From Pontibacillus yanchengensis (GTDB lineage Bacteria > Bacillota > Bacilli > Bacillales > BH030062): a DNA stretch of 64,000 bases. How positions within the stretch are numbered: the first letter of the stretch is position 1; each line of letters starts with the position of its first letter. The notes below the pieces were generated by a model, which worked only from the letters and a program-made list of their open reading frames with translations, did not search any database and had not been told where the DNA came from. Of the stretch, positions 16,489-27,591 are shown in pieces. A program made the translations under genes and the position numbers. The stretch lies in NCBI RefSeq assembly GCF_009856295.1, contig NZ_WMEU01000002.1:186001-250000 (forward strand), given 5' to 3'.

Positions 16489-16722
16489 GAAATAAGAATA
16501 GGCCCATCGTCTAGTTAGAATAGTTTACATTGAAATAGCTTTTCTATATACTTTTAAAGAACCATATTGTTTCAAGAAAAGAGCGTTGTCTTTTGTAAAA
16601 GGCATGCTCTCTTTCACTTATGAGGCAAATAGAAAACGTGTTTCTTCTACAGACAGAAAAAAGGATAAAACGTACAAATTACGAATAATAAGAAGTAGTA
16701 TATATATGGAGGTGTTAGCATT

Positions 16723-19044
16723 ATGACTGATACAAATATAAAACAGATTCCCCTCCTTCCATTACGTGGGTTATTAGTCTATCCTTCAATGGTCATGCAT
16801 TTAGATGTAGGCCGGGATAAATCAGTAAATGCAATTGAAAATGCAATGGTAGAGGACAACATCATCTTTCTCACAGCTCAAAAAGAAGTGAGTGTAGATG
16901 AACCGACAACCGATGACATTTATTCGATAGGTACGGTAGCCAAAATTAAACAAATGCTGAAACTGCCTAACGGTACTATTCGCATCTTAGTTGAAGGCTT
17001 ATACCGTGGTAAAATTGATGAGCATATGGAAGATGAAGAATATTTTAAAGTAACGTTTAAAGAACTAGAAGAAGAACATGGCGATCAAAATGAAGAAGAA
17101 GCACTTATGCGTAATTTGCTGGAACAATTTGAGCAATACATAAAGGTGTCTAAGAAGATAAGTGATGAAACATTAGCATCTGTGAAAGATATTGATGTTC
17201 CAGGTCGTCTAGCGGATATTGTTACTTCTCATTTATCTTTAAAAATCAAGGATAAACAAGAGGTATTAGAAATAGCCAATGTGCCTGATCGTTTAAAACA
17301 CATTATCGAACTAATTAATAATGAAAAAGAGGTTGTTCACTTAGAGAAGAAAATTGGACAACAAGTGAAGAAGTCGATGGAGCGAACGCAAAAAGAATAT
17401 TATCTTCGTGAACAAATGAAGGCTATTCAAAAAGAACTTGGAGAAAAAGATGGTAAGTCAGGTGAGATTGCAGAGTTAAAAGAAAAAATCGAAAATGCCA
17501 ATATGCCTGAGCGTATCGAAGCAGTAGCGTATAAGGAACTTGATCGCTATGAAAAGATTCCAAGTAGTTCAGCCGAAAGCTCAGTGATTCGTAATTATAT
17601 CGAATGGCTTGTTGCCCTTCCTTGGACAGAAGAAACAGTAGATAATTTAGATATACCTCATGCTGAACAAATTCTAAACGAAGACCATTATGGGTTGGAT
17701 AAAGTAAAAGAACGTATTCTAGAATATCTTGCAGTCCAAAAGCTAACCGAGTCCATAAAGGGACCAATTTTATGTTTAGTAGGGCCACCAGGAGTAGGGA
17801 AAACGTCACTTGCTCGTTCCATTGCACGATCGATGGATCGTAATTTTGTACGTTCATCATTAGGTGGTGTTCGCGATGAAGCTGAAATCAGAGGTCACCG
17901 TCGTACGTATGTAGGTGCGATGCCAGGACGTATTATTCAGGGAATGAAAAAGGCTGAAACAGTGAATCCTGTCTTTTTATTAGATGAAATTGATAAAATG
18001 GCAAGTGACTTTAGAGGCGATCCTTCCTCAGCAATGCTAGAGGTACTGGATCCAGAGCAAAACAGCAACTTTAGTGACCATTTTATTGAGGAGACTTACG
18101 ATCTTTCCAATGTAATGTTTGTTGCAACAGCTAATAATATGGCTACTATTCCGGGACCATTATTAGACCGTATGGAAGTTATTACAATAGCTGGTTACAC
18201 AGAAGTCGAAAAGCTTCATATTGCGAAAGAGCATCTACTTCCGAAGCAAATCAAAGAAAACGGCTTAAAGAAAAGTCAAATTCAAGTACGCGAGGAAGCG
18301 TTATTAAAACTAGTTCGACAGTACACAAGAGAAGCTGGTGTCCGTGGGTTAGAACGTGAACTTGCAGCTGTATGCCGTAAAGCAGCAAAAATATTAGTAT
18401 CAGAGGATAAAAAACGAGTTGTCGTTACCGAGAAAAAATTAGAAGCGTTATTGGGCAGGCCAAAATACCGTTACGGACAAGCAGAAAAAGAAAACCAAAT
18501 TGGTACTGCAACAGGATTAGCTTATACATCAGCTGGTGGAGATACTCTGTCCATTGAAGTTTCATTATATCCTGGTAAAGGCAAGCTTACGTTAACGGGT
18601 AAGCTAGGCGATGTGATGAAGGAATCAGCTCAAGCAGCATTCAGTTATATCCGTTCTCGAGCTGAAGAATTGCAAATTGATCCGGAATTTCCTGATAAAA
18701 ATGATATTCACATTCACGTACCTGAAGGAGCTACTCCTAAGGATGGACCATCAGCAGGTATTACGATGGCTACAGCCCTTGTCTCTGCGCTTACAGGGCG
18801 TCCAGTTCGTAAAGAAGTAGGAATGACTGGGGAAATCACATTACGTGGTAGAGTTCTCCCTATTGGTGGGTTGAAAGAGAAATCACTAAGTGCACATCGA
18901 GCAGGATTAACAACAGTTATTATGCCTGCGGATAATGAAAAGGACCTAGAGGATATACCAGAGAGTGTACGAGATAGCTTAACGTATATCCCAGTCCATC
19001 ATCTTGATGAAGTGTTAGACAAAGCATTAGTGGAGGAGAAATAA
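16723..19044 (+). CDS. lonA: ATP-dependent protease LonA
   Basis: A 773-residue soluble Lon protease that degrades damaged and regulatory proteins. It has the N-terminal LAN domain ([17 protein letters not shown]), a coiled linker, Walker A GPPGVGKT at 354-361, Walker B FLLDEIDK, and the Ser677/Lys720 peptidase dyad. ATG 16723 follows GGAGGTG. Its TAA overlaps the ATG of ysxC by one base, so the two genes are coupled as in B. subtilis. Confidence 0.99.
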   Translation: MTDTNIKQIPLLPLRGLLVYPSMVMHLDVGRDKSVNAIENAMVEDNIIFLTAQKEVSVDEPTTDDIYSIGTVAKIKQMLKLPNGTIRILVEGLYRGKIDEHMEDEEYFKVTFKELEEEHGDQNEEEALMRNLLEQFEQYIKVSKKISDETLASVKDIDVPGRLADIVTSHLSLKIKDKQEVLEIANVPDRLKHIIELINNEKEVVHLEKKIGQQVKKSMERTQKEYYLREQMKAIQKELGEKDGKSGEIAELKEKIENANMPERIEAVAYKELDRYEKIPSSSAESSVIRNYIEWLVALPWTEETVDNLDIPHAEQILNEDHYGLDKVKERILEYLAVQKLTESIKGPILCLVGPPGVGKTSLARSIARSMDRNFVRSSLGGVRDEAEIRGHRRTYVGAMPGRIIQGMKKAETVNPVFLLDEIDKMASDFRGDPSSAMLEVLDPEQNSNFSDHFIEETYDLSNVMFVATANNMATIPGPLLDRMEVITIAGYTEVEKLHIAKEHLLPKQIKENGLKKSQIQVREEALLKLVRQYTREAGVRGLERELAAVCRKAAKILVSEDKKRVVVTEKKLEALLGRPKYRYGQAEKENQIGTATGLAYTSAGGDTLSIEVSLYPGKGKLTLTGKLGDVMKESAQAAFSYIRSRAEELQIDPEFPDKNDIHIHVPEGATPKDGPSAGITMATALVSALTGRPVRKEVGMTGEITLRGRVLPIGGLKEKSLSAHRAGLTTVIMPADNEKDLEDIPESVRDSLTYIPVHHLDEVLDKALVEEK

Positions 19045-19631
19045 TGAAAATCAATCAAGCGGAACTTGTCATAAGTGCCGTAAGTCAACAGCAATATCCG
19101 AATGAACCGTTACCAGAAATAGCATTAGCAGGACGGTCAAACGTGGGGAAATCATCTTTTATTAATCAATTGATTCAGAGAAAAGCTTTAGCTAGAACAT
19201 CTTCTAAGCCAGGAAAAACGCAAACATTAAATTTTTATAAATTAAACGAAGTGTTTTTCTTTGTGGATGTTCCTGGTTATGGATACGCCAAAGTATCAAA
19301 AACCGAACGGGAAAAATGGGGGAAAATGATGGAAGAATATTTCTCCAACCGTCAAAAGTTAAAGATGGTCGTAATGATTGTGGATATTCGTCATGATCCA
19401 TCTGAGGATGATAGGATGATGTATGATTTTCTTAAGCATTATCGTTTGCCCGTTACAGTAATCGCAACGAAACTGGATAAAATTAAACGAGGCCAGCGTG
19501 CCAAGCAGCTTAAACGCATCATTGAAGTACTAGAACTAGAAGATGAAGATACCCTTATTCCTTTCTCTGCCGAAACAGGGGAAGGGAAAGACGATGCTTG
19601 GCGTACAATTCGCTCCTATATAGGTAAGTAA
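19044..19631 (+). CDS. ysxC: Ribosome biogenesis GTPase YsxC/EngB
   Basis: A 195-residue essential GTPase for late 50S assembly. G1 is GRSNVGKS (30-37), with switch threonines near 52-61, G3 DVPG (75-78) and G4 TKLD. The start overlaps the lonA stop (TAATG). Length matches the family. The operon closes with the hairpin at 19947-19977, beyond an interspersed repeat. Confidence 0.98.
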   Translation: MKINQAELVISAVSQQQYPNEPLPEIALAGRSNVGKSSFINQLIQRKALARTSSKPGKTQTLNFYKLNEVFFFVDVPGYGYAKVSKTEREKWGKMMEEYFSNRQKLKMVVMIVDIRHDPSEDDRMMYDFLKHYRLPVTVIATKLDKIKRGQRAKQLKRIIEVLELEDEDTLIPFSAETGEGKDDAWRTIRSYIGK

Positions 19632-19633
19632 AG

Positions 19634-19892
19634 AACGAAAGCTCAGGGCGCCGGTCTAACGACGTACTAACTGCTGCTTGCAGGACGTGGTTTGGTTCGA
19701 TGTTCGGGCCTATATGATGTAGGTCAGTTAGATGTTCGCACGATGCGTGATCTTAATTGAACCTCTATCACCCCAAAACTTCCCTGAGTCCGTTTGAGAT
19801 AAAGGAAGCACGGAGAGCGCTAGCAATCCGATGTTGACTTATCGTAAGGAGGAGTGGGAAGTTTGCTAGTCGCTGGAACTGGACGTGGCGAC
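19634..19892 (+). repeat. Interspersed non-coding repeat, copy 1
   Basis: About 260 nt starting AGCTCAGGGCGCC and ending CTGGACGTGGCGAC. It is clearly related, in opposite orientation, to 62340-62579: shared blocks include AAAGCTCAGGGCGCC, CGACGTA, GAACCTC-ATCAC, GATGTT-ACTTATCGTA and CGCTGG-CTGGACGT. There is no reading frame. It is locally GC-rich against AT-rich flanks. The family is probably a mobile or REP-like intergenic element. Confidence 0.8.
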
Positions 19893-20120
19893 ATCACTTT
19901 TTCAGTTCTACACATGCATTGATTTTATAATTTCCTATACTGCGACAAAAAGGGTTCCATTTATGGAACCCTTTTTTGTATCTAGAGCTATTTTGTTTAT
20001 AGATGTTCCCTATCATATTCTGCAAAAGTAGATTACTAGAAGAATGAAAAACAAATTATAATTGTTATCATATAATATATGATATAATCATTTATAGAAA
20101 ATCGATTCTGGGGTCCTATA
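19893..20120. other. Intergenic region between the repeat and the membrane protein gene
   Basis: Holds the operon terminator at 19947-19977 and otherwise AT-rich sequence (TATAATATATGATATAAT near 20078) with no gene seen. Confidence 0.4.
19947..19977. terminator. Terminator of the lonA-ysxC operon
   Basis: AAAAGGGTTCC (19947-19957) pairs with GGAACCCTTTT (19965-19975) around a seven-base loop, followed by T. Confidence 0.85.
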
Positions 20121-20606
20121 TTATTTCTTTTTAAAGAATAGTAAATAAATGCCAATGAGTATTAGTAACAGAGGCCAAAAGGTTTCAACAACATTCACAG
20201 CAATATTAATCCACTGGAACCATCCAGGTTTGTTGGAAACAAAGATAGAGAATAAGGCAATAGCAACGAGTAGTAGACCAGGGAAAAGGCCTTGTTTGGT
20301 TTTCTGATAGCGTAATATAAATGCTATACCAACAATCAAAGGAAACATGCCCCAGTGGTCAATCCAAAATGAGTATGTATATAGACCATGAAAATGGATG
20401 CCAAGTCCTAATAATATGGTTCCAGGTAGTATGGGTTCATAATCATTTGAGACATAACTGTTTAATAGCATGGCTACACCAATAATCATTAGAATAGTTG
20501 GCCACGAATAAAAGTCTGTAATAATAGGAATATTAAATTGTTGTAATAAGAAATATATACCTATACCAATTAAAAAAATTCCTGGAAACGTGTGTTGTTT
20601 TTTCAA
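20121..20606 (-). CDS. Polytopic membrane protein with LiaI/LiaF-like segment
   Basis: A 161-residue protein starting at TTG (complement of 20604-20606), with AAGGAGG 8 nt upstream. It has about six hydrophobic helices in paired GIFLIGIGIYFLL / SWPTILMIIGVAMLL units, the pattern of the LiaI-LiaF transmembrane region; the C-terminal FWPLLLILIGIYLLF repeats it. There is no soluble LiaF domain. In Bacillus such proteins belong to envelope-stress modules, but no two-component system is adjacent, so only membrane location is secure. It is transcribed opposite to its neighbours. Confidence 0.75.
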   Translation of the reverse strand: MKKQHTFPGIFLIGIGIYFLLQQFNIPIITDFYSWPTILMIIGVAMLLNSYVSNDYEPILPGTILLGLGIHFHGLYTYSFWIDHWGMFPLIVGIAFILRYQKTKQGLFPGLLLVAIALFSIFVSNKPGWFQWINIAVNVVETFWPLLLILIGIYLLFFKKK

Positions 20607-20782
20607 TTAAAATACCTCCTTCTACGTGGGAGAAAATAGTTGTGTTTCTTGCTTTAAAAGCATGGTTATGTTAAGGTACATACGGTATTATACATCAATA
20701 AAACGAATAATTAGATAGTTCTATCGTATCATAACCTTTCAATAACTGTTCACATTTTACATAATTGTGAGCTTGATAACCA

Positions 20783-20799
20783 TGTTATAATGGATGTAA
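20783..20799 (+). promoter_or_regulatory. hemA extended -10 overlapping a PerR-like box
   Basis: TG-T-TATAAT (20783-20791) is an extended -10. TTATAATGGATGTAA (20785-20799) matches the PerR consensus TTATAATNATTATAA at 11 of 14 defined positions. B. subtilis hemA is a known PerR target. Confidence 0.4.
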
Positions 20800-20835
20800 T
20801 TGATGATAAAAGTTCGTGTTTTGGGGGTGAAAGAT

Positions 20836-22206
20836 GTGCATATTTTAGTAGTTGGCGTAAATTATAAAACGGCCCCTATTGAAATTAGAGAGAAGTTAAC
20901 CTTTTCTGAAAATCAAACAGCAGAAGCAATGAAATCACTTAACCAACAGAAGAGTGTGTTGGAGAGTGTGATAATCTCTACATGTAATCGTACAGAGATT
21001 TATGCGGTGGTTGATCAGCTTCATACTGGCCGTTATTATATAAAACAATTCTTAGCTGAATGGTTTGATTTAGATAAAGAGCAGTTTTCGCCATTTCTAT
21101 CTATGTACGAAGCGGATGGTGCTCTTGAACACCTATTCCGCGTAACATGTGGACTAGACTCAATGGTTCTTGGTGAAACACAAATTCTTGGACAAATGAA
21201 ACAAGCCTTTTTACAAGGGCAAGAAGCTGGTACAACAGGTACCATCTTTAATCAATTGTTCAAACAAGCTGTAACGTTAGCAAAACGCTCCCATAAAGAA
21301 ACAGAAATCGGGGAAAACGCTGTGTCTGTTAGCTATGCAGCAGTAGAATTAGCTAAGAAAATATTTGGTGATTTAGTGAACAAGCATGTCGTCATTTATG
21401 GTGCTGGTAAAATGGGTGAGCTTGCCGCTAAAAATCTTCATGGTTCAGGAGTTCGGGAAGTAACGGTTGTTAACCGCACTATGGAGAACGCAGAACGTTT
21501 GTCGACACAATTTAATGGCCAAGCTAAAACAGTAGATCAGTTAAATGAAGTTTTAGAGACAGCGGACATCCTTATTAGCTCTACGGGCGCTAGTGATTAT
21601 GTGATTAATAAGCAGACAATCGAAGCTGTGCATAAAAGACGTAAAGGGCGCCCACTTTTCTTGGTAGATATTGCTGTTCCTCGTGACTTAGATCCAGCAA
21701 TTGATGAATTAGAGAGTGTATTCCTCTATGATATTGATGACTTGCAAGGCATTGTAGATGCGAATTTAGAAGCTCGTAAAGAAGCTGCTGAACAAATCGA
21801 AATCATGGTGGAGGCTGACATAGTCGCATTTAAAGATTGGCTACAAACCATTGGCGTAGTTCCGGTTATATCTGCGTTGCGTAACAAGGCTTTATCGATA
21901 CAAGCGGATACAATGGAAAGCATTGAGAGAAAAATGCCTGACTTAACAGAGCGAGAAAAGAAAGTCTTAAATAAGCATACAAAGAGTATTATTAATCAAA
22001 TGTTAAAGCAACCAATTCTTCAAGCAAAGGAATACGCTGCTTATCCAAACGCAGACCAGCAGTTGGATATGTTTAAGCAAATTTTCGGTATTGAAGAAGA
22101 GGTACAACAGGAAATCGAAAAGCAGCAAGATAAAAATAAACAAGCTGTCTTAGATACCGATGGGAAATCATCCTTTCAACCGGCTTCGAACGTAGCTAAT
22201 TCTTAA
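20836..22206 (+). CDS. hemA: Glutamyl-tRNA reductase
   Basis: A 456-residue NADPH-dependent enzyme that reduces glutamyl-tRNA to glutamate-1-semialdehyde, the first committed step of C5 haem synthesis. Catalytic Cys50 is in STCNRTEIY. The central NADPH domain shows [13 protein letters not shown], and the C-terminal dimerisation helix contains [19 protein letters not shown] 20836 gives the usual [14 protein letters not shown] start, with GGGGGTGA upstream. A polar tail of about 35 residues follows the domain. It is the first gene of the hem operon. Confidence 0.98.
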   Translation: MHILVVGVNYKTAPIEIREKLTFSENQTAEAMKSLNQQKSVLESVIISTCNRTEIYAVVDQLHTGRYYIKQFLAEWFDLDKEQFSPFLSMYEADGALEHLFRVTCGLDSMVLGETQILGQMKQAFLQGQEAGTTGTIFNQLFKQAVTLAKRSHKETEIGENAVSVSYAAVELAKKIFGDLVNKHVVIYGAGKMGELAAKNLHGSGVREVTVVNRTMENAERLSTQFNGQAKTVDQLNEVLETADILISSTGASDYVINKQTIEAVHKRRKGRPLFLVDIAVPRDLDPAIDELESVFLYDIDDLQGIVDANLEARKEAAEQIEIMVEADIVAFKDWLQTIGVVPVISALRNKALSIQADTMESIERKMPDLTEREKKVLNKHTKSIINQMLKQPILQAKEYAAYPNADQQLDMFKQIFGIEEEVQQEIEKQQDKNKQAVLDTDGKSSFQPASNVANS

Positions 22207-22222
22207 GAAAGGAATTTCCTTT

Positions 22223-23041
22223 ATGTTTGATTTCAAATGGCTATATGAATTCATAATATTCATTTATTGTTTGAGTTTAATTGGATACTTTATAGATTTT
22301 ATTCAATATAACCGGAAGGCGAATCGAATTGCCTTCTGGTTACTTTCTATGGTTTGGGTTTTACAGACCCTTTTTTTATTGGGGGAAATGCTAACCTATT
22401 CAAATTTCCCAATATCTACGATTTATGATGGACTCTATTTTTACGCATGGATTCTTGTCACGTTCTCTCTTGTGATTAATCGACTGTTTCGTGTCGATTT
22501 CTTTATCTTTTTTACCAATGTATTAGGTTTCTTTTTAATGGTATTGCATATCTTCACAAGAGCTAATACTGATGCTACAGAACAATCCATGCGTCTTGTG
22601 AGTGAATTGCTCGTAACACACATCACACTTGCGATGGTATCCTACGGTTTCTTTACATTCTCTTGTATATTCTCCTTTATGTATCTATTACAATACCGAT
22701 TATTGAAGGAGAAAAAATGGAACAAGTGGCTACTTCGGTTAGGGGATTTAGGCAAGCTTGATAGTCTTTCTTATATTGCTGTTGTTTTAGGGGTACCCTT
22801 ACTTCTAATCGCAAATATTTTAGGGATGATTTGGGGATACACCTCTACAGATGAGTTTTACATTTTTGATTCTAAGACGCTAGGTTCTTTTGTCGTTTTA
22901 GGGGTATATTTAATCTATTTATTTTTAAGAGTAGTTCGTGGCTATCAAGGAAGAGCAATGGCCCTTTATAATACGGGAGCCTTCCTATTTCTACTAGTTA
23001 ATTTCTTTCTATTTGGATCATTATCGAACTTTCACTTTTAG
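22223..23041 (+). CDS. hemX: HemX, cytochrome-c-assembly-type membrane protein
   Basis: A 272-residue polytopic protein with about eight membrane helices and the CcsA-like layout. In B. subtilis HemX lowers the HemA level. It starts at ATG 22223 after GAAAGGAA, 16 nt after hemA, and is followed by hemC with a strong ribosome site. Identity rests on size, membrane pattern and operon position. Confidence 0.92.
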   Translation: MFDFKWLYEFIIFIYCLSLIGYFIDFIQYNRKANRIAFWLLSMVWVLQTLFLLGEMLTYSNFPISTIYDGLYFYAWILVTFSLVINRLFRVDFFIFFTNVLGFFLMVLHIFTRANTDATEQSMRLVSELLVTHITLAMVSYGFFTFSCIFSFMYLLQYRLLKEKKWNKWLLRLGDLGKLDSLSYIAVVLGVPLLLIANILGMIWGYTSTDEFYIFDSKTLGSFVVLGVYLIYLFLRVVRGYQGRAMALYNTGAFLFLLVNFFLFGSLSNFHF

Positions 23042-23062
23042 GAAAGGTCAGGAGGAACAGAT

Positions 23063-23992
23063 ATGCGAAATATTGTAGTGGGCACTCGTAAAAGTAAGCT
23101 TGCCCTTACTCAAACAGATTGGGTAATTGATCAGTTGAAAAAACTTGAGCTTCCATATGAATTTGAAGTAAAAAAGATTGTGACAAAAGGAGACAAAATC
23201 CTTGATGTAACCCTGTCGAAGGTAGGCGGAAAAGGGTTGTTTATTAAAGAAATCGAGGATGCTCTATATAGCGGTGAAATCGATATTGCTGTTCACAGTA
23301 TGAAAGATATGCCTGCCGAAACACCTGAAGGGCTTACCATTGGTTGTATCCCAATTCGGGAAGATCATCGAGATGCTTATATTGCAAATGACAACGTACC
23401 TTTTCATGAATTGCCTGAGGGAGCGGTAGTAGGTACAAGTAGTCTCCGTAGGGCAGCACAGGTATTAGCTGCTCGTCCTGATATTCATATTAAATCCATT
23501 CGTGGCAATATTGATACACGATTACGTAAGCTAAAAGAAGAAGACTTTGATGCTATTGTCTTAGCCACTGCAGGATTGAAGCGGATGGGATGGACTGATG
23601 ATTATATAACGGAATATCTAGAGCCTGATGTATGCGTTCCAGCCGTTGGACAAGGTGCACTAGCAATAGAATGCCGCGAAGAGGATAAAGAAATACTGGA
23701 CCTCCTTCAACACCTTAATCATGAATATACGTATAAAACAGTCATTGCTGAACGTACCTTCCTTGATTTATTAGATGGAGGTTGTCAGGTCCCAATCGGA
23801 GGCTATGCATATCTTGATGGAGAAGACGTTGTTCTAACTGCGATGGTAGGTAGTCCAGATGGAAAGACGATTTTAAAAGAGCAAGTACGTGGTACAGATT
23901 CTGTTGAAGTAGGCCGCGATGCAGCAGATCGCATAAAAGCACGTGGTGGTGCGGAGATTATTCAAAAGGCAAAAGAGGAGTTAGATTTATAA
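23063..23992 (+). CDS. hemC: Porphobilinogen deaminase (hydroxymethylbilane synthase)
   Basis: A 309-residue enzyme joining four porphobilinogens. Signatures are [13 protein letters not shown], the active-site region [19 protein letters not shown], and Cys241 in [10 protein letters not shown], which carries the dipyrromethane cofactor. ATG 23063 follows CAGGAGG. Its TAA overlaps the hemD start (TAATG). Confidence 0.99.
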   Translation: MRNIVVGTRKSKLALTQTDWVIDQLKKLELPYEFEVKKIVTKGDKILDVTLSKVGGKGLFIKEIEDALYSGEIDIAVHSMKDMPAETPEGLTIGCIPIREDHRDAYIANDNVPFHELPEGAVVGTSSLRRAAQVLAARPDIHIKSIRGNIDTRLRKLKEEDFDAIVLATAGLKRMGWTDDYITEYLEPDVCVPAVGQGALAIECREEDKEILDLLQHLNHEYTYKTVIAERTFLDLLDGGCQVPIGGYAYLDGEDVVLTAMVGSPDGKTILKEQVRGTDSVEVGRDAADRIKARGGAEIIQKAKEELDL

Positions 23993-24771
23993 TGCTCCCT
24001 CTCTCTGGTAAGCACATATTGGTTACAAGAGAAGCCACTAAAGCTCATACAATCACGAGGCTTATAGAACAACAGGGCGGAATTTCTATAGAAATTCCGC
24101 TTCTTCACTTTCAGGGTATCTATTCTGAGGAGAATGAAAAGGTAATGAACCAGTTATCCTCTTATGATTGGGTATTTTTCACGAGTACGAATGGTATTCA
24201 CTTCTTTTTCGAGCTAATGGAACATTACCACCATAAAACATTTGAACATGCAGTAAAGATGAAATTTGCTGTCATAGGTGAAAAAACAGAGAAGGTTTTA
24301 CATGATTTTGGCTATAAAGCTCATTTTATTCCTGATACATACACAGGTGAACATCTTGGAAAAGAGTTTAATGAGTACACAAGCGAATCGTGTTCTATTT
24401 TAGTCGTGCAAGGTAACTTAGCAAAACAATCTGTGGTTCAAGAACTATCAAACAGGAACCACACAATCAGTACTGCTGAAATGTATGAAACAAACGTAAA
24501 TGTTAGAATGAAAGAAGCGTTAAAAAAGTCTCTTCATGAGACCAGCTTAGATATTATTACATTCACTAGCCCTTCTACTGTTGATGCATTTGTGGAATTA
24601 GCAGAGGAAGAATGGACAGAGGAATTAACGTCCATTCCTTGCATGTGTATTGGACCATCAACACAAGCTGAAGCGAGAAAAAAAGGTTTTACGTACACTA
24701 TAATTCCGGAATATTACACAGTAGAAGGTATGATTGAGGCTACTTCTGCTTACTTTAACAAGAAAGGATAA
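23992..24771 (+). CDS. hemD: Uroporphyrinogen-III synthase
   Basis: A 259-residue enzyme that cyclises hydroxymethylbilane with D-ring inversion. Sequence is weakly conserved in this family; visible features are the two-domain pattern, the loop [14 protein letters not shown], and the C-terminal [13 protein letters not shown] / [14 protein letters not shown] motifs. It starts inside the hemC stop and is followed 7 nt later by hemB. Confidence 0.95.
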   Translation: MLPLSGKHILVTREATKAHTITRLIEQQGGISIEIPLLHFQGIYSEENEKVMNQLSSYDWVFFTSTNGIHFFFELMEHYHHKTFEHAVKMKFAVIGEKTEKVLHDFGYKAHFIPDTYTGEHLGKEFNEYTSESCSILVVQGNLAKQSVVQELSNRNHTISTAEMYETNVNVRMKEALKKSLHETSLDIITFTSPSTVDAFVELAEEEWTEELTSIPCMCIGPSTQAEARKKGFTYTIIPEYYTVEGMIEATSAYFNKKG

Positions 24772-24778
24772 GAAGACT

Positions 24779-25756
24779 ATGGATAACATTCAATTTAGTC
24801 GTCACCGACGCTTACGTACAACTGAATCAATGCGTTCTCTTGTACGAGAAACACATCTGCAAAAAACAGATCTCATTTATCCTATATTCGTTGTAGAGGG
24901 TGACCAAATTAAAAAGGAAGTACCTTCTATGCCAGGTGTGTACCATGTTTCCCTTGATTACTTAACAGAAGAGATGAATGAGTTGGTAACCTTGGGTGTT
25001 CGTTCTGTTATTGTCTTTGGTGTGCCTGCACATAAAGATGAAAAAGGAACACAAGCCTACTGTGAAACAGGTATTGTACAGAAGGCGATTCGTCAAATAA
25101 AAGAAGATGTTCCAGCGTTAACGGTAATTGCGGATACTTGCTTATGCCAATACACAGATCATGGGCATTGTGGCATTGTACAAGACGGAGAAATCCTCAA
25201 TGATGAATCACTAGAACTACTTACTGAAACCGCCGTAAGTCAGGCGAAAGCTGGAGCAGATATTATTGCACCTTCAAACATGATGGACGGTTTTGTTGCG
25301 GCTATTCGTAAAGGTCTAGATGATGCAGGATTTAAGAATACCCCCATTATGTCTTATGCTGTAAAATATGCATCCTCTTTCTATGGACCCTTCCGAGACG
25401 CAGCTCATAGTTCACCTCAATTTGGAGATCGTCGTGCGTACCAAATGGATCCAGCCAATCGTTTAGAAGCGATTCGCGAAGCACAGTCTGATGTAGAAGA
25501 GGGAGCAGATTTTCTTATCGTAAAGCCTGGCCTATCCTATTTGGACATCATGCGAGAAGTGAAGGATCGTTTTAATTCGCCAGTAGTGGCTTATAATGTA
25601 AGTGGTGAATATTCTATGATAAAAGCGGCTGCTCAAAATGGTTGGGTCAATGAACAAGAAATTGTCTTAGAAAAATTAACATCTATGAAACGAGCAGGAG
25701 CAGACTTAATTATTACCTATTTTGCAAAAGATGTAGCACAATGGCTAAGTGAATAA
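24779..25756 (+). CDS. hemB: Delta-aminolevulinic acid dehydratase (porphobilinogen synthase)
   Basis: A 325-residue enzyme condensing two aminolevulinates. It has the zinc-type cysteine cluster [14 protein letters not shown], and the two active-site lysine regions [19 protein letters not shown] and [15 protein letters not shown] 24779 is used, preceded by AAAGGATAAGAAG; the longer frame from 24734 would run into hemD. Confidence 0.98.
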   Translation: MDNIQFSRHRRLRTTESMRSLVRETHLQKTDLIYPIFVVEGDQIKKEVPSMPGVYHVSLDYLTEEMNELVTLGVRSVIVFGVPAHKDEKGTQAYCETGIVQKAIRQIKEDVPALTVIADTCLCQYTDHGHCGIVQDGEILNDESLELLTETAVSQAKAGADIIAPSNMMDGFVAAIRKGLDDAGFKNTPIMSYAVKYASSFYGPFRDAAHSSPQFGDRRAYQMDPANRLEAIREAQSDVEEGADFLIVKPGLSYLDIMREVKDRFNSPVVAYNVSGEYSMIKAAAQNGWVNEQEIVLEKLTSMKRAGADLIITYFAKDVAQWLSE

Positions 25757-25777
25757 TGGTAAGGAGTGAGGAACAGA

Positions 25778-27067
25778 ATGCGTGATTTTAATCGTTCTCA
25801 AGAAGCATTTAAAGAAGCGGTAGAGTATATGCCAGGTGGAGTGAACTCTCCAGTTCGAGCATCTAAATCTGTGGGAATGGATCCGATTTTTATGGAAAGA
25901 GGTCAAGGATCCAAGATATACGATATAGATGGCAATGAATACATTGATTATGTATTAAGTTATGGGCCTTTGATTTTAGGTCATGCTGATGAGAAGGTTG
26001 TCAGCCACGTAAATGAAGTAGCCATGAAAGGGACGAGCTTTGGCACACCAACGATTCTTGAAAATGAACTAGCCAAGGTTGTCATTGATCGTGTACCTTC
26101 TATCGAGATGGTTCGCATGGTGAATTCAGGTACAGAGGCCACAATGAGTGCATTACGACTAGCTCGTGGGTACACCGGTAAAAATAAAATCCTTAAATTC
26201 GAGGGGAACTATCATGGTCATGGTGATTCCTTGTTAATTAAAGCTGGTTCAGGTGTTGCTACACTAGGATTGCCTGATTCTCCAGGTGTCCCAGAAGGAA
26301 TCGCAATGAATACCATTACTGTGCCTTACAATGATTTAGAGAGCCTTCGTTATGCGTTTAATGAGTATGGTGATGATATTGCAGGGGTCATCGTAGAACC
26401 TGTTTCTGGAAATATGGGGGTTGTTCCTCCATCAGACGATTTCCTACCTGAACTTCGTAAGATTACAGAAAATCATGGTTCTTTACTCATTTTTGATGAA
26501 GTAATGACTGGATTTCGTGTTGGATACAATTGCGCACAAGGGTATTATGGTGTAACACCTGATTTAACTTGCCTTGGAAAAGTAATCGGTGGCGGACTTC
26601 CAGTAGGAGCGTATGGTGGTAAGCGCGAGATTATGGAAATGATTGCTCCAACAGGTCCCATTTATCAAGCAGGTACACTATCAGGTAACCCTCTAGCAAT
26701 GGCAGCAGGATTAGAAACATTACAAGCGTTAACACCACAATCCTATGATGCCATTAATCAAAAAGTCGATCGCCTTGTGGAAGGCTTTACGCAAGCAGCG
26801 GAAACTTATAATATTCCTCTTACAGTTAATCGAGCGGGATCTATGGTTGCTTTCTTCTTTACAAATGAAGAAGTATATAACTATGAAACCGCGAAAAAAG
26901 CAGATACAGACCTATTTGCTAAATTTTATCGCGTTATGATTGAAGAAGGTATTTACATTGCCCCTTCTCAATATGAAGGATTGTTCTTATCTACGAAGCA
27001 TACGGACCAAGATATTGAAAAGACAATCGAAGCCGCCCAGCGCGCTTTTGCTTCTATTCAATCATAA
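25778..27067 (+). CDS. hemL: Glutamate-1-semialdehyde 2,1-aminomutase
   Basis: A 429-residue PLP enzyme making 5-aminolevulinate. Family landmarks are [11 protein letters not shown] near the start, the PLP region [16 protein letters not shown], the FDEVMTGFR aspartate and the Schiff-base lysine in [20 protein letters not shown] 25778 is preferred over GTG 25766, which lies inside the ribosome-site region. It is the last gene of the operon, closed by a hairpin. Confidence 0.98.
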   Translation: MRDFNRSQEAFKEAVEYMPGGVNSPVRASKSVGMDPIFMERGQGSKIYDIDGNEYIDYVLSYGPLILGHADEKVVSHVNEVAMKGTSFGTPTILENELAKVVIDRVPSIEMVRMVNSGTEATMSALRLARGYTGKNKILKFEGNYHGHGDSLLIKAGSGVATLGLPDSPGVPEGIAMNTITVPYNDLESLRYAFNEYGDDIAGVIVEPVSGNMGVVPPSDDFLPELRKITENHGSLLIFDEVMTGFRVGYNCAQGYYGVTPDLTCLGKVIGGGLPVGAYGGKREIMEMIAPTGPIYQAGTLSGNPLAMAAGLETLQALTPQSYDAINQKVDRLVEGFTQAAETYNIPLTVNRAGSMVAFFFTNEEVYNYETAKKADTDLFAKFYRVMIEEGIYIAPSQYEGLFLSTKHTDQDIEKTIEAAQRAFASIQS

Positions 27068-27073
27068 TTTTTT

Positions 27074-27105
27074 AAAGCCCTTATCATCCATGGTAAGGGC
27101 TTTAT
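27074..27105 (+). terminator. hem operon terminator
   Basis: AAAGCCCTTA (27074-27083) pairs with TAAGGGCTTT (27094-27103). Confidence 0.8.
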
Positions 27106-27192
27106 TACTATTCTATAGTAGCCACATTATCTTGAAGATTTGAATTCGAGATATATTCAAAAGGTGATGGTCCGATACTTGAAATGTGGAAG

Positions 27193-27269
27193 GGGGCTAC
27201 GGTGAAACAACTTGCTTCCTGCGGGCGAGCTGGTGAGCCGGCAGGACGCGAGTTGTTCCACGGCCACCT
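27193..27269. repeat. Long GC-rich nested hairpin, REP-like
   Basis: Outer arms (about 27193-27213 and 27249-27269) pair imperfectly: ACAACTTGC lies opposite GCGAGTTGT. An inner arm CCTGC pairs with GCAGG. The roughly 77-nt GC-rich unit stands out in an AT-rich spacer and resembles intergenic hairpin repeats common in Bacillaceae. It is unrelated to the repeat at 19.6/62.3 kb. Confidence 0.55.
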
Positions 27270-27505
27270 TTATTCTAACTAAATCTATGGAAACATCCCG
27301 CTCCCCCTAACTATCTCGAATCCAAGTCTTCAGGATTATGCCTCGATTATTGAATAACTTTTCTTATCCATTCTTTACAAATTGACCTTTGTCTTCTAAT
27401 ACGATCAACATATGTGTGGTTCTTATGTCTAGCTTTAGTGCTGAGCATTAACCTGTTATTAGTTACTAACGCTTTTTTTATCTTCCCGTTCTAAATCACT
27501 AAACA

Positions 27506-27535
27506 GTCATAAATCGTCCTACAAGGACATATACC
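27506..27535 (+). promoter_or_regulatory. Possible SigE promoter of spoVID
   Basis: GTCATAAA (27506-27513), 14 nt, then CATATACC (27528-27535), close to the mother-cell SigE pattern (GTCATATT / CATACAAT). spoVID is SigE-controlled in B. subtilis. Confidence 0.45.
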
Positions 27536-27591
27536 TGTAATGACATAAGAGATCGAGAGGTCATGTGTGTATTTGAAGGGAGGAGAAAGGT

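Larger units (their letters stand above)
27106..27591. other. Intergenic region between hemL and spoVID
   Basis: No gene seen. It contains the long structured hairpin at 27193-27269 and a possible SigE promoter at 27506-27535. Confidence 0.5.

Noticed and set aside
16560-16620. Hairpin-like GAGCGTTG/CATGCTC between lonB and lonA
   Set aside because: Pairing is interrupted and no T run follows, so it was not called a terminator.
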